Positions 34,666 to 42,881 of a stretch of 64,000 nucleotides of DNA are shown one piece after another. The first letter of the stretch is position 1; each line of letters begins with the position of its first letter. Under the pieces are notes generated by a model, which worked only from the letters and a program-made list of their open reading frames with translations, was not told the DNA's origin and searched no databases. Position numbers and translations under genes: made by a program. This DNA comes from Subtercola sp. PAMC28395 (GTDB taxonomy: Bacteria; Actinomycetota; Actinomycetes; Actinomycetales; Microbacteriaceae), in the NCBI RefSeq assembly GCF_018889995.1, contig NZ_CP076547.1, positions 1,922,001 through 1,986,000 of the forward strand, read 5' to 3'.

Positions 34666-34920
34666 CTACTCGTCGGAGTACTCGTCCGATTGTGACACCG
34701 TCGTCTCGTCAGTGTCGGGGTCGTAGTCGATGCGCGTTCCGTCGTCGAATTCGACGACGGGTTTGCCTTCGAGCCAGGTCAGCGTCCAGTACCACATCGA
34801 CGTGTCGACGTTCTGTTCGGCGAGTTCACCCTCGACGTCGAGCACGGTGTCGATCACGGCCTGCGGGAGCCGGGCTGGGGGTTCGTCGCCGCTCGACCAG
34901 CGGGTTCCGACGGAGATCAT
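34666..34920 (-). CDS. Small acidic protein of unknown function
   Basis: 84 aa. Acidic, with DTSMWYWTLTWLEGKPVVEFDDGTRIDYDPDTDE suggesting a small beta-sheet. No membrane segment or catalytic motif. Conserved-looking in Microbacteriaceae; function unknown. It lies 36 nt downstream of the GNAT gene in the same direction, so it is probably cotranscribed with it. Confidence 0.75.
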   Translation of the reverse strand: MISVGTRWSSGDEPPARLPQAVIDTVLDVEGELAEQNVDTSMWYWTLTWLEGKPVVEFDDGTRIDYDPDTDETTVSQSDEYSDE

Positions 34921-34956
34921 GACGGGGTCATTCCTTATCTTGCGTGGGGTCGAGGG

Positions 34957-35400
34957 TCACACGACGAGGTCGTAGGTGACCCACGAGGTGCGGTTGGCGA
35001 GCTTGTCGTAGAGGCGCTGTGCGGTCTCGTTGTCGTCGGCAGTGATCCACCGCACGATTCCCGCGTGACGTTTCGCCGCAATCGATTTGACTTCGGCGAT
35101 GAGCGCAGATGCGACACCGGAATTGCGGGCATCCGGGTCAACGAACAGGTCGTCGATGTAGATTCCCCGCTCCCCGGCGAGAGGGCGGGCGAACTCCCGG
35201 ATGTGGGCGACCCCGACCAGCTTGCCGTCGTCTTCGGCCACCAGCGCTTCGGTCTCGTGCGCCGGGTCGATGAGCCAGCTCCACACCAGAATGGCGCGGT
35301 CGCCCTCGACCTCGGTCTCATAGAACTTGCCGTACGCCACATAGAGGTCATACCACGAGAAGAAGTCGTGGTCAGTGATCGGCCGGATCTTCAACGTCAT
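34957..35400 (-). CDS. GNAT family N-acetyltransferase
   Basis: 147 aa. Classic single-domain GNAT: ITDHDFFSWYDLYVAYGKFYE start, GERGIYIDDLFVDPDARNSGVASALIAEV with the acetyl-CoA loop (N-S-G-V-A-S-A, an unusual version of R/QxxGxG/A) and RWITADDNETAQRLYDKL motif B. Substrate unknown. First gene of a two-gene unit with the 84-aa protein. Confidence 0.92.
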   Translation of the reverse strand: MTLKIRPITDHDFFSWYDLYVAYGKFYETEVEGDRAILVWSWLIDPAHETEALVAEDDGKLVGVAHIREFARPLAGERGIYIDDLFVDPDARNSGVASALIAEVKSIAAKRHAGIVRWITADDNETAQRLYDKLANRTSWVTYDLVV

Positions 35401-35567
35401 TGTTGTCTGCCTTTCGTTGTGTTCCGGTGCTGCAGGGGTGTGGAACTCCAGCTGCCCACAGGCAGATTGTCATTCGACACTACCGGTTCCTGACATTTGT
35501 TCGCACCTCTTCGGGCCACCTGCCCGTATCCAGTACTATGGAGCGTTTCGGTACCCATGAAGCCGGC
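35401..35567. other. 167-bp gap between valS 3' end and the GNAT gene
   Basis: Both flanking genes are on the minus strand. No tRNA, strong hairpin or credible coding frame. Presumably contains the valS termination region and the GNAT promoter. Confidence 0.4.
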
Positions 35568-38180
35568 TCAGGCCTCAGTTTCGAAGATGATCTCCGTGAC
35601 CGTCACAGCCTCTCCTGCAACGAATTTCAGCTCGGCGATGCGTCCGACCTGCTTCAGGTCATCGCTCGCGAGGCGCAACTCGTCGAGCAGCTCAGAGGGC
35701 CCGGCGATCGTCGCTGTGGCGACCGGAGTCTTCTGCGAGGCTTTCGCGTCAGTCTTCGCCCGTCTGATGGCCACCAGAACCTGGCCGGCCAGCCCGAGCA
35801 ACGCACCGTGGGCGGGGATGCTCGGTGCATCATCCGCGGTGAACGCTGCTCCGTCGCCCGAGGTCACGCCTGTCGGCCACGGCGCGCGGTGAATAGACGT
35901 GTCGTGGCTCCACGACCACACCTCTTCAGTGGCGAACGGGATGAAGGGAGCCAGCAGGCGCAAGAGTACGTCGACTGCTGCCTGCAGCGCGAGAACCGCC
36001 GAGGCCTTCTCCGCCGGGTCTGCATCGGCGCTGTAGGCGCGCTCCTTCACCAGCTCGAGGTAGTCGTCGCAGAACGTCCAGAAGTAGGTCTCGGTCACTT
36101 CGAGGGCCTTGGCATGGTCGAAGTTCTCGAACGCGGCAGTCGCCGAGGCGATCACCGTGTCGAGACCAGTCAGCATGCTGAGATCGAGCGGGTTGGTGAC
36201 CGAATGAGACCCCTCTGGCAGCTCGAACGAGTAGACGAACTTGGCAGCGTTGAGGACCTTGATGGCCAGGCGGCGCCCGATCTTGATCTGTGTGGGGTTC
36301 TGAGGGTCGAAAGCAGCGTCGGTGCCGAGGCGTGATGATGCGGCCCAGTACCGCACAGCATCCGAGCCGTGCGTCTCCAGAACGTCTGACGGGGTCACGA
36401 CGTTGCCCTTCGACTTCGACATCTTCTTGCGGTCGGGGTCGACGATGAAGCCAGACAGTGCAGCGTGCTTCCACGGCGTGCGGTGGTCTTCAAGTGCCGA
36501 GCGCAGCATGGTGGAGAACAGCCAGGTGCGAATGATGTCCTGGCCCTGGGGGCGCAGGTCGTAGGGGGCGACGAGATCCCAGAGTTCGGGGTCGGTCTCC
36601 CAGCCTCCGGCGAGCTGCGGGGTGAGCGAAGAGGTCGCCCAGGTGTCCATGACGTCGAGCTCGCCGACGAAGCCACCGGGCGTATTGCGGCGTGATTCGT
36701 CGTAGCCGGGCGCAGCATCCGTCGAGGGGTCGACCGGCAGCGAAGCTTCTGTTGCGACGATGGGCTGGTCGAAGACGGGGTTGCCATCGCCGTCGAGCGG
36801 GTACCAGACCGGGATGGGCACGCCGAAGAAGCGCTGGCGCGAGATGAGCCAGTCCCCGGTCAGGCCACCGACCCAGTTCTCGTACCTCACGCGCATGAAC
36901 TCGGGGTGCCACTGCACTTCGCGGCCCATCTCGAGCAGCCGTGCGCGCAGTTCTTCGTCGCGCGCGCCGTTTCTGATGTACCACTGGCGGGTCGACACGA
37001 TCTCGAGCGGCTTGTCACCCTTCTCGAAGAATTTGACGGGGTGGATGATCGGCTTCGGTTCGCCCACCATCTCGCCGCTGTCGCGCAGCAGTTCGACGAT
37101 CGCCTGCTTTGCCGAGAACACCGTCTTGCCCGCGATCGCCGAGTAGGCGTTGATGCCGGTCTCGGTGGTGATCACGTCGGGGGCCTCGCTGATGATGCGG
37201 CCGTCGAAGCCGATGATCGCGCGGTTGGGCAGACTCAGGTCCCGCCACCAGATGACGTCGGTCAGGTCGCCGAAGGTACAGATCATGGCAATGCCGGAGC
37301 CCTTGTCGGCCTGCGCGAGGTGGTGCGCGACGACAGGCACCTCGACGCCGAAGAGCGGGGTCGTGACGGTGGTGCCGAAGAGGGGCTGGTAGCGCTCGTC
37401 GTCGGGGTGTGCGACCAGTGCGACGCAGGCGGCCAGGAGTTCGGGCCTGGTGGTCTCGATGAAGATGTCTTCGCCGCCATTGCGGTGGAACGCGAGCCGA
37501 TGGTAGGCGCCCGGCTGGTCTTTGTCTTCGAGCTCGGCCTGCGCGACCGCGGTGCGGAAGGTGACGTCCCAGAGGGTCGGTGCCTGCGCCTGGTAGGCCT
37601 CGCCGCGCTCCACATTGCGCACGAAGGCGAGTTGGCTGGCCCGCATGGACGAATCGGCGATCGTGCGATAGGTCTGGTTCCAGTCGACCGAGAGGCCGAG
37701 TCGGTGCCACAGCGCTTCGAACTGCTTCTCGTCTTCGACCGTGAGCACCTCGCAGAGTTCGATGAAGTTGCGGCGGCTGATCGGCTTCTGGTCGGCGGCC
37801 TTGCCGCTCTTGTTGTCGCCACCCTCATAGGGCGGCACGAAGTCGGGCTCGTAGGGGAGCGTCGGGTCGCATCGCACGCCGTAGTAGTTCTGTACGCGAC
37901 GCTCGGTGGGCAGCCCGTTGTCGTCCCAGCCGATCGGGTAGAAGACACTCTTGCCGCGCATCCGTTCGAATCGCGCGATCACGTCGGTGTGGGTGTACGA
38001 GAAGACGTGCCCGATGTGCAGCGAGCCAGAAGCTGTGGGCGGGGGAGTGTCGATCGAGTAGATGTTCTCGCGCCTGGCAAGGGCGCGGTCGAAGCGATAG
38101 GTTCCGCGCTCGCTCCACAGCGAATCCCATTTGCCTTCGAGGCCTTCGAGCGCAGGTTTGTCAGGAACGATCGCGGTCAT
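35568..38180 (-). CDS. valS: Valyl-tRNA synthetase
   Basis: 870 aa, ATG with GGAGG 6 nt upstream. Class Ia synthetase charging tRNA-Val. HIGH motif at 55-58 (SGSLHIGHVFSYTHTD), KMSKS at about residue 585 (RKKMSKSKGNVVTPSDV), editing (CP1) domain in between, WDTW-type anticodon-binding region and a short C-terminal part. Length is normal. No T-box or other leader is visible upstream. Confidence 0.97.
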   Translation of the reverse strand: MTAIVPDKPALEGLEGKWDSLWSERGTYRFDRALARRENIYSIDTPPPTASGSLHIGHVFSYTHTDVIARFERMRGKSVFYPIGWDDNGLPTERRVQNYYGVRCDPTLPYEPDFVPPYEGGDNKSGKAADQKPISRRNFIELCEVLTVEDEKQFEALWHRLGLSVDWNQTYRTIADSSMRASQLAFVRNVERGEAYQAQAPTLWDVTFRTAVAQAELEDKDQPGAYHRLAFHRNGGEDIFIETTRPELLAACVALVAHPDDERYQPLFGTTVTTPLFGVEVPVVAHHLAQADKGSGIAMICTFGDLTDVIWWRDLSLPNRAIIGFDGRIISEAPDVITTETGINAYSAIAGKTVFSAKQAIVELLRDSGEMVGEPKPIIHPVKFFEKGDKPLEIVSTRQWYIRNGARDEELRARLLEMGREVQWHPEFMRVRYENWVGGLTGDWLISRQRFFGVPIPVWYPLDGDGNPVFDQPIVATEASLPVDPSTDAAPGYDESRRNTPGGFVGELDVMDTWATSSLTPQLAGGWETDPELWDLVAPYDLRPQGQDIIRTWLFSTMLRSALEDHRTPWKHAALSGFIVDPDRKKMSKSKGNVVTPSDVLETHGSDAVRYWAASSRLGTDAAFDPQNPTQIKIGRRLAIKVLNAAKFVYSFELPEGSHSVTNPLDLSMLTGLDTVIASATAAFENFDHAKALEVTETYFWTFCDDYLELVKERAYSADADPAEKASAVLALQAAVDVLLRLLAPFIPFATEEVWSWSHDTSIHRAPWPTGVTSGDGAAFTADDAPSIPAHGALLGLAGQVLVAIRRAKTDAKASQKTPVATATIAGPSELLDELRLASDDLKQVGRIAELKFVAGEAVTVTEIIFETEA

Positions 38181-38293
38181 GGTGGCCTCCAGGCACTATG
38201 GGCGGCACCGAGTCAGAGGGGTGCCTGAATATCAACTACCCCAATTATACGTTCCCGGCTTCGTCCAGAATCTGCGGCGGCAGCCTGTACGCA

Positions 38294-38333
38294 ACAGAGA
38301 ACGCCCGGTCGATGACGACCGGGCGTTCTCTGT
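38294..38333 (-). terminator. Terminator after pckG
   Basis: An 18-bp perfect stem (ACAGAGAACGCCCGGTCG and complement) with a 4-nt ATGA loop, directly downstream of the pckG stop and upstream of valS on the minus strand. Confidence 0.88.
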
Positions 38334-38349
38334 GTTGTGGCGAAAACGG

Positions 38350-40248
38350 TCAGGCGAGCTTCGCCAGACCGGCACGCAGGCGAGCCAGCTCGTCAGACAG
38401 AGCTTCGGGGATGCGGTCGGCACCCAGGGTTCCGAAGTACTGCTCGGTCTCGTCGGCCTCGGCGATCCAGGCCTCCTTGTCGAGCCAGAGTAGTGTGTGC
38501 AACTGGCTGTCACTGATGTCGAGTCCGGCGATGTTCAGCTCGTGCTCGAGAGGAAGACCGCCGATGGGGGTCTGGCGGGCGGCGACATCGCCTTCGAGGC
38601 GACGGATGATCCACTCGAGTACGCGCGAGTTCTCGGCGAAGCCGGGCCAGATGTACGAACCCTCGTCGTCTTTTCTGAACCAGTTGACCTGGAAGATCGG
38701 GGGAGCATTCTCACCCAGCGTCTCACCCATGTCGAGCCAGTGCTGGAAGTAGTCGGCCATGTTGTAGCCGACGAACGGCAGCATTGCGAACGGGTCGTGG
38801 CGGAGGCGCCCGACCTGGCCGACGGCTGCGGCAGTGGTCTCCGAAGCCATGGTCGCGCCCACGAAGACGCCGTGTGCCCAGTTCTTCGACTGCGAGACCA
38901 GGGGAACGGTGCTCGGGCGACGGCCACCGAAGACGATGGCGTCGATGACGACGCCCTCCGGGGCCTCCCACTCTGCGGCGATCGAGGGGCACTGGTCAGC
39001 GGTGACGGTGAAGCGGGCGTTCGGGTGAGCGGCCGGCGTCTTCGAGTCGGGGGTCCAGTCGTTGCCCTGCCAGTCGATGAGGTGCGCCGGCGGGTTCGGG
39101 GTGAGCCCTTCCCACCAGACGTCTCCGTCGTCACGGAGCGCGACGTTTGTGAAGATCGTGTTGCCCCACATTGTCTCGACAGCGGTGTGGTTCGTCTCGA
39201 TTCCGGTACCCGGAGCCACACCGAAGAAGCCGCGCTCGGGGTTGATTGCCCGCAGCTTTCCGTCGGGGCCGGGACGCATCCACACGATGTCGTCGCCGAT
39301 GGTCTCGACCTTCCACCCGGGAATCGAGGGCTTCAGCATGGCGAGGTTCGTCTTGCCACACGCCGAAGGGAATGCCGCAGCAACGTGGAAGACCTGGTGC
39401 TCTGGCGAGGTCACCTTGATGAGCAGCATGTGCTCGGCCATCCAGCCCTCATCGCGGGCCATCACCGAGGCGATGCGCAGTGCGAAGCACTTCTTGCCCA
39501 GCAGGGCGTTTCCGCCGTAACCGGAGCCGAACGACCAGATCTCGCGGGTCTCGGGGAAGTGGGAGATGTACTTCAAGGGGTTGTGCGGCCACGAGACATC
39601 GTCGCGGCTGACGCCATCGTCGTCGATCAGCGGGTAGCCGACGCTGTGCAATGCCGGTACCCACTCGGTGTCTTCAGTGATGAGGTCGAAGACCGGAGTG
39701 CCGATACGCGTCATCAGCGCCATGCTGATCACAACGTAGGGGGAGTCGGTGATCTGTACGCCGATCTGCGAGAGAGGGCCGCCGACCGGGCCCATCGAGA
39801 ACGGCACCACGTACATCGTGCGGCCGCGCATGCTGCCGGCGAACAGCGGCGTCAGCTCGGCCTTCATGTCCTCGGGCGAACGCCAGTTGTTCGTCGGTCC
39901 GGCGTCGCTCTCTTCGACAGAACAGATGAAAGTGCGGTCTTCGACGCGGGCGACATCAGCCGGGTCGCTGCGGGCGAGAAAGCTGTTGGGGCGCCATTCC
40001 GGGTTCAGCCGGATCAGCGTTCCCTGCGCGATCATCTGTTTCGTCAGCGAATCCCACTGCCCGACAGAACCGTCGCACCAGACGATGTCGGTCGGCTGGG
40101 TAAGCGTGGCGATATCACTCACCCAGGCTTCGACGCTGGCGCTGTGGACGTGTGCCTGGGGTGCGAGGTCGCCGTTTTCGACGAGACTCAGGAAAGGGGA
40201 GGGGGAGACCGCCGACAGCGTCGGGTTCTCTGATTTGAGGATGCTCAT
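38350..40248 (-). CDS. pckG: Phosphoenolpyruvate carboxykinase (GTP)
   Basis: 632 aa. Converts oxaloacetate and GTP to PEP in gluconeogenesis. GTP-type PEPCK: kinase-1 P-loop [10 protein letters not shown] at 295-304, [11 protein letters not shown] and [21 protein letters not shown] (substrate- and Mn-binding region), and the GTP-binding C-terminal part (FPLVS-type segment [18 protein letters not shown]). Length is typical of actinobacteria. Divergently transcribed from a RamB/ScfR-type regulator across a 125-bp intergenic region with two short palindromes, a plausible regulatory pair. Confidence 0.97.
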   Translation of the reverse strand: MSILKSENPTLSAVSPSPFLSLVENGDLAPQAHVHSASVEAWVSDIATLTQPTDIVWCDGSVGQWDSLTKQMIAQGTLIRLNPEWRPNSFLARSDPADVARVEDRTFICSVEESDAGPTNNWRSPEDMKAELTPLFAGSMRGRTMYVVPFSMGPVGGPLSQIGVQITDSPYVVISMALMTRIGTPVFDLITEDTEWVPALHSVGYPLIDDDGVSRDDVSWPHNPLKYISHFPETREIWSFGSGYGGNALLGKKCFALRIASVMARDEGWMAEHMLLIKVTSPEHQVFHVAAAFPSACGKTNLAMLKPSIPGWKVETIGDDIVWMRPGPDGKLRAINPERGFFGVAPGTGIETNHTAVETMWGNTIFTNVALRDDGDVWWEGLTPNPPAHLIDWQGNDWTPDSKTPAAHPNARFTVTADQCPSIAAEWEAPEGVVIDAIVFGGRRPSTVPLVSQSKNWAHGVFVGATMASETTAAAVGQVGRLRHDPFAMLPFVGYNMADYFQHWLDMGETLGENAPPIFQVNWFRKDDEGSYIWPGFAENSRVLEWIIRRLEGDVAARQTPIGGLPLEHELNIAGLDISDSQLHTLLWLDKEAWIAEADETEQYFGTLGADRIPEALSDELARLRAGLAKLA

Positions 40249-40302
40249 GGCCTAGTGGCTCCTAGATTGTCGTCTTCGCGTAATTTCGGGGGCTTCCTCC
40301 AC

Positions 40303-40356
40303 TTTGCTGCCAAATCACGAGGGATTCTGCTAAATTCAATGGAAAGATCATCCATT
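40303..40356. promoter_or_regulatory. Candidate operators between pckG and the regulator gene
   Basis: TTTGCTGCCAAA (40303-40314) is a TTTG/CAAA inverted repeat and AATGG-N9-CCATT (40338-40356) is a second one. RamB of Corynebacterium binds TTTGCAAA-like sequences, so the first is a candidate site; the match is partial. Confidence 0.3.
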
Positions 40357-40373
40357 CTTTACGGGAGGCAAAG

Positions 40374-41813
40374 ATGCCCACGAAAATCGACTTGATCACG
40401 CTGGGTCGACGTATCCGGCATTTCAGAAAGCAGCGCGACCTCACTCTCGACCAGCTCGGGGAGAAAGTGGGCGTTGTCGGCAGCCAGCTCTCCCTCATCG
40501 AGAACGGGCGGCGCGAGCCGAAGTTCTCGCTCCTTCAGTCGCTGTCGCGGGAACTCGGAGTTCCGCTTGCCGAGCTCCTCTCTGAAGAGGCACCGGATGC
40601 GCGCACCGGGCTCGAGATCGAACTGGCCAGGGCGCAGGCCGGCGATCTCTATGCCTCACTCGGGCTGCCCAGAGTGCCTGCCAGCCGCAACCTGCCCCAG
40701 GAGACCCTGGAGTCTCTCGTGGGCCTGCACCGCGAGCTCATCAGGCGAGCGACAGAATCCATTGCCACGCCCGAAGAGGCCCGGCGAGCCAACGTCGAAC
40801 TGCGCGATTCGATGCAGCAGCGCGACAACTACCTGCCGGAGCTCGAGAAGCTCGTCGAACAGACTCTCGCAAGGGTCGGGCACGAAGGCGGGGCCCTCAG
40901 CCACCGCACGGTGAGTCTGCTGGCCGAAGACCTGGGCTTCAGCCTGATCCACGTCAACGATCTGCCGCACTCAGCCAGGTCGGTGACCGATCTGGCGAGC
41001 GGACGCATCTACCTGCCGCCAGCATCCATTCCCGGTGGTCACGGGCTTCGTTCGATGGCGCTTCAGGCGATGGCTCACCGGGTGCTCGGGCACCAGCCGC
41101 CCCGCGACTACGCAGAGTTCCTGCGGCAGAGGCTCGAAATCAATTACTTCGCGGCTGCTTCGTTGATGCCGCAGACGGCATCGGTCAAGTTCCTGCAGGC
41201 CGCGAAGGCCCGCCGCGACCTCTCTGTCGAGGACTTCCGCGACGCCTTCGGCGTCACCCACGAAGCGGCCGCCCTGCGCATGACCAACCTTGCAACCTCG
41301 CACCTCGGCATCAATGTGCACTTCCTGCGCCTGACCGACGATGGGGCAATTCAGAAGGCCTACGAGAACGATGGGTTGCCACTGCCGCACGACGTGACGG
41401 GTGCGGTGGAGGGCCAGTTCGTGTGCCGCAACTGGGCCGCCCGAATCGCCCTCACGCGCATGAACCGGTCGACGGAGTTCTACCAGTACACCGACACTCC
41501 GTCGGGAACGTTCTGGTGCGCTACGCAGACGGGAACGACGGCGGCGGGGGAGTTCTCGATCAGCTTCGGCAGCTCATTCGCCGACGCCAAGTGGTTCCGC
41601 GGCCGCGACACCGAGAAACGGGCCGTGTCGAAGTGCCCCGACGAGTCGTGCTGCAAGAGGCCGGCGAACGACCTGGTCGAACGCTGGTCGGAGAGCGCGT
41701 GGCCGAGCGCCCGCCTGCACGCGCACGTTCTCTCGCCGCTGCCGTCTGGCAAGTTCCCCGGGGTCGACGACCGCGAGGTCTACGAGTTCCTCGAATCGCA
41801 CGCCGCATCCTGA
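40374..41813 (+). CDS. RamB/ScfR-type XRE transcriptional regulator
   Basis: 479 aa, ATG with GGGAGG upstream. N-terminal Cro/C1 helix-turn-helix (residues about 8-65: LGRRIRHFRKQRDLTLDQLG, VGSQLSLIENGRREP), a central helical region, a DUF955/IrrE-like domain whose HExxH is absent (AMAHRVLGHQPP), and a C-terminal ScfR-type domain with a Cys cluster KCPDESCCKRPAND. This matches RamB, the acetate/short-chain acyl-CoA regulator of actinobacteria. Divergent from pckG, consistent with control of gluconeogenic carbon use. Ends in a strong terminator. Confidence 0.9.
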   Translation: MPTKIDLITLGRRIRHFRKQRDLTLDQLGEKVGVVGSQLSLIENGRREPKFSLLQSLSRELGVPLAELLSEEAPDARTGLEIELARAQAGDLYASLGLPRVPASRNLPQETLESLVGLHRELIRRATESIATPEEARRANVELRDSMQQRDNYLPELEKLVEQTLARVGHEGGALSHRTVSLLAEDLGFSLIHVNDLPHSARSVTDLASGRIYLPPASIPGGHGLRSMALQAMAHRVLGHQPPRDYAEFLRQRLEINYFAAASLMPQTASVKFLQAAKARRDLSVEDFRDAFGVTHEAAALRMTNLATSHLGINVHFLRLTDDGAIQKAYENDGLPLPHDVTGAVEGQFVCRNWAARIALTRMNRSTEFYQYTDTPSGTFWCATQTGTTAAGEFSISFGSSFADAKWFRGRDTEKRAVSKCPDESCCKRPANDLVERWSESAWPSARLHAHVLSPLPSGKFPGVDDREVYEFLESHAAS

Positions 41814-41844
41814 TCGCCCTCGGTCACGCACCGTTTGGCTGGCC

Positions 41845-41882
41845 AAAAATCCCCCGAAACACGAGTTGTTCGGGGGATTTTT
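41845..41882. terminator. Bidirectional intrinsic terminator
   Basis: A 14-bp stem AAAAATCCCCCGAA with complement at 41869-41882 and a 10-nt loop; A-tract on one side and T-tract on the other. Lies between the convergent regulator and TetR genes. Confidence 0.92.
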
Positions 41883-41889
41883 GACCACC

Positions 41890-42516
41890 CTAATGGGAAG
41901 GTGACGCGAAGCCGCGAGTGACGGGAGCGAGGGCGGATGCAACGTGCGGAGCGAGGTTGCCGCGGGAGGGGCCCTCGGCCGCCCACTGTTGTGCTGCGGC
42001 GACCAGGGCACCGGTGACGGCGTAGGCGAGAGTGCGGGGCGCGAGGGTCGCGGGGTCGACGCCGAGGCGAACGGCCGCGAAGGTGTTCAGGATGCCCGCC
42101 ACCTGCGTGAAGCGGGCGAGTGCTGATGCCTGCACTTCGAGAGAGATGCCCACGAGGTCGTATTGCGTCAAGATCCAGGGCACGCGTGAGGGGCCGAACC
42201 CTGCCGTGGTTCGCGTCAATGCGGCGGTGATCGCGGGCAGCAGCGGAGCATCCGGTGCCTGGTCGGCCAGCGCAGCGCTGAGTAAAGGGATGCTCGCATC
42301 GACGTCGACCCAGAACACGTCGCTCTTGCCCTGGAAGTAGTTGAAGAAGGTCGAACGGCCCACCCCCGCGCGCTGCGTGATCTGGTCGACGGTCGTCTTG
42401 GCGTACGTGTTCTCGAGGAACAGTTCGAAGGCGGCATCTTCGAGCAGCTCGCGCGACGAGGAGCGCGGCCTGCCGCGGGTCGGCTTCGTGGCCGGCGCTG
42501 TCATCGGCTCTGTCAT
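41890..42516 (-). CDS. TetR/AcrR family transcriptional regulator
   Basis: 208 aa from the ATG at 42516; the open frame upstream runs through the T-box and is not coding. N-terminal HTH: SRELLEDAAFELFLENTYAKTTVDQITQRAGVGRSTFFNYFQGK (recognition helix around GVGRSTFFNYF). The C-terminal ligand-binding part is helical and Ala-rich. Target genes unknown; nothing divergent beside it except the ileS leader. TATGCT ends 6 nt before the ATG. Confidence 0.93.
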   Translation of the reverse strand: MTEPMTAPATKPTRGRPRSSSRELLEDAAFELFLENTYAKTTVDQITQRAGVGRSTFFNYFQGKSDVFWVDVDASIPLLSAALADQAPDAPLLPAITAALTRTTAGFGPSRVPWILTQYDLVGISLEVQASALARFTQVAGILNTFAAVRLGVDPATLAPRTLAYAVTGALVAAAQQWAAEGPSRGNLAPHVASALAPVTRGFASPSH

Positions 42517-42522
42517 GCGCCA

Positions 42523-42528
42523 AGCATA
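42523..42528 (-). promoter_or_regulatory. Leaderless promoter -10 (TATGCT) for tetR-type gene
   Basis: TATGCT on the minus strand, 6 nt before the ATG at 42516. Confidence 0.45.
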
Positions 42529-42637
42529 GGGTGTGTCTCCCGACCGGTCACCTGCTGCGCGTCGCTCGTTCACGTCGACCGTTCGGGACACGCATCCTAG
42601 GGTCCGAGTGCACACGGCGGTGTAGGATTGCCTACAA

Positions 42638-42875
42638 ATGACTGTGAACCGGGTATCGCCGGGGAGTCGCCGGAAGAACGGTGCGGCCGCGAGGTCTCTG
42701 CCCAGTAGAACCGGTCGGGTCAGGCCCGTCACAGCCCGAGAATGAGCGATCTGCACCGCGAACCCTGCCGAAGGGTTCCGCGCACAGCAGGTAAGCGGGG
42801 TGGTACCGCGCCAGGCCCCGGCCGTGGCGTCCTCGTGGAACAGGCAGCAGCACACAGAGCCCTCCAGGAGAACCG
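42638..42875 (+). promoter_or_regulatory. T-box riboswitch (Ile, translational) upstream of ileS
   Basis: About 240 nt leader. The T-box sequence GGGGTGGTACCGCG (42797-42810) contains the TGGTA bulge (42801-42805) that pairs with the 3' end of uncharged tRNA. A short stem I near 42645-42675 presents ATC (42655-42657), an Ile specifier codon. The AGGAG Shine-Dalgarno element (42866-42870) can pair with TCCT at 42830-42833. This matches the ultrashort-stem actinobacterial ileS T-boxes that control translation. It explains the 365-bp gene-free gap before ileS. Confidence 0.92.
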
Positions 42876-42881
42876 ACAGCC

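Noticed and set aside
38497..40233. 578-codon frame antisense to pckG
   Set aside because: Shadow; the pckG frame holds the P-loop and family motifs.
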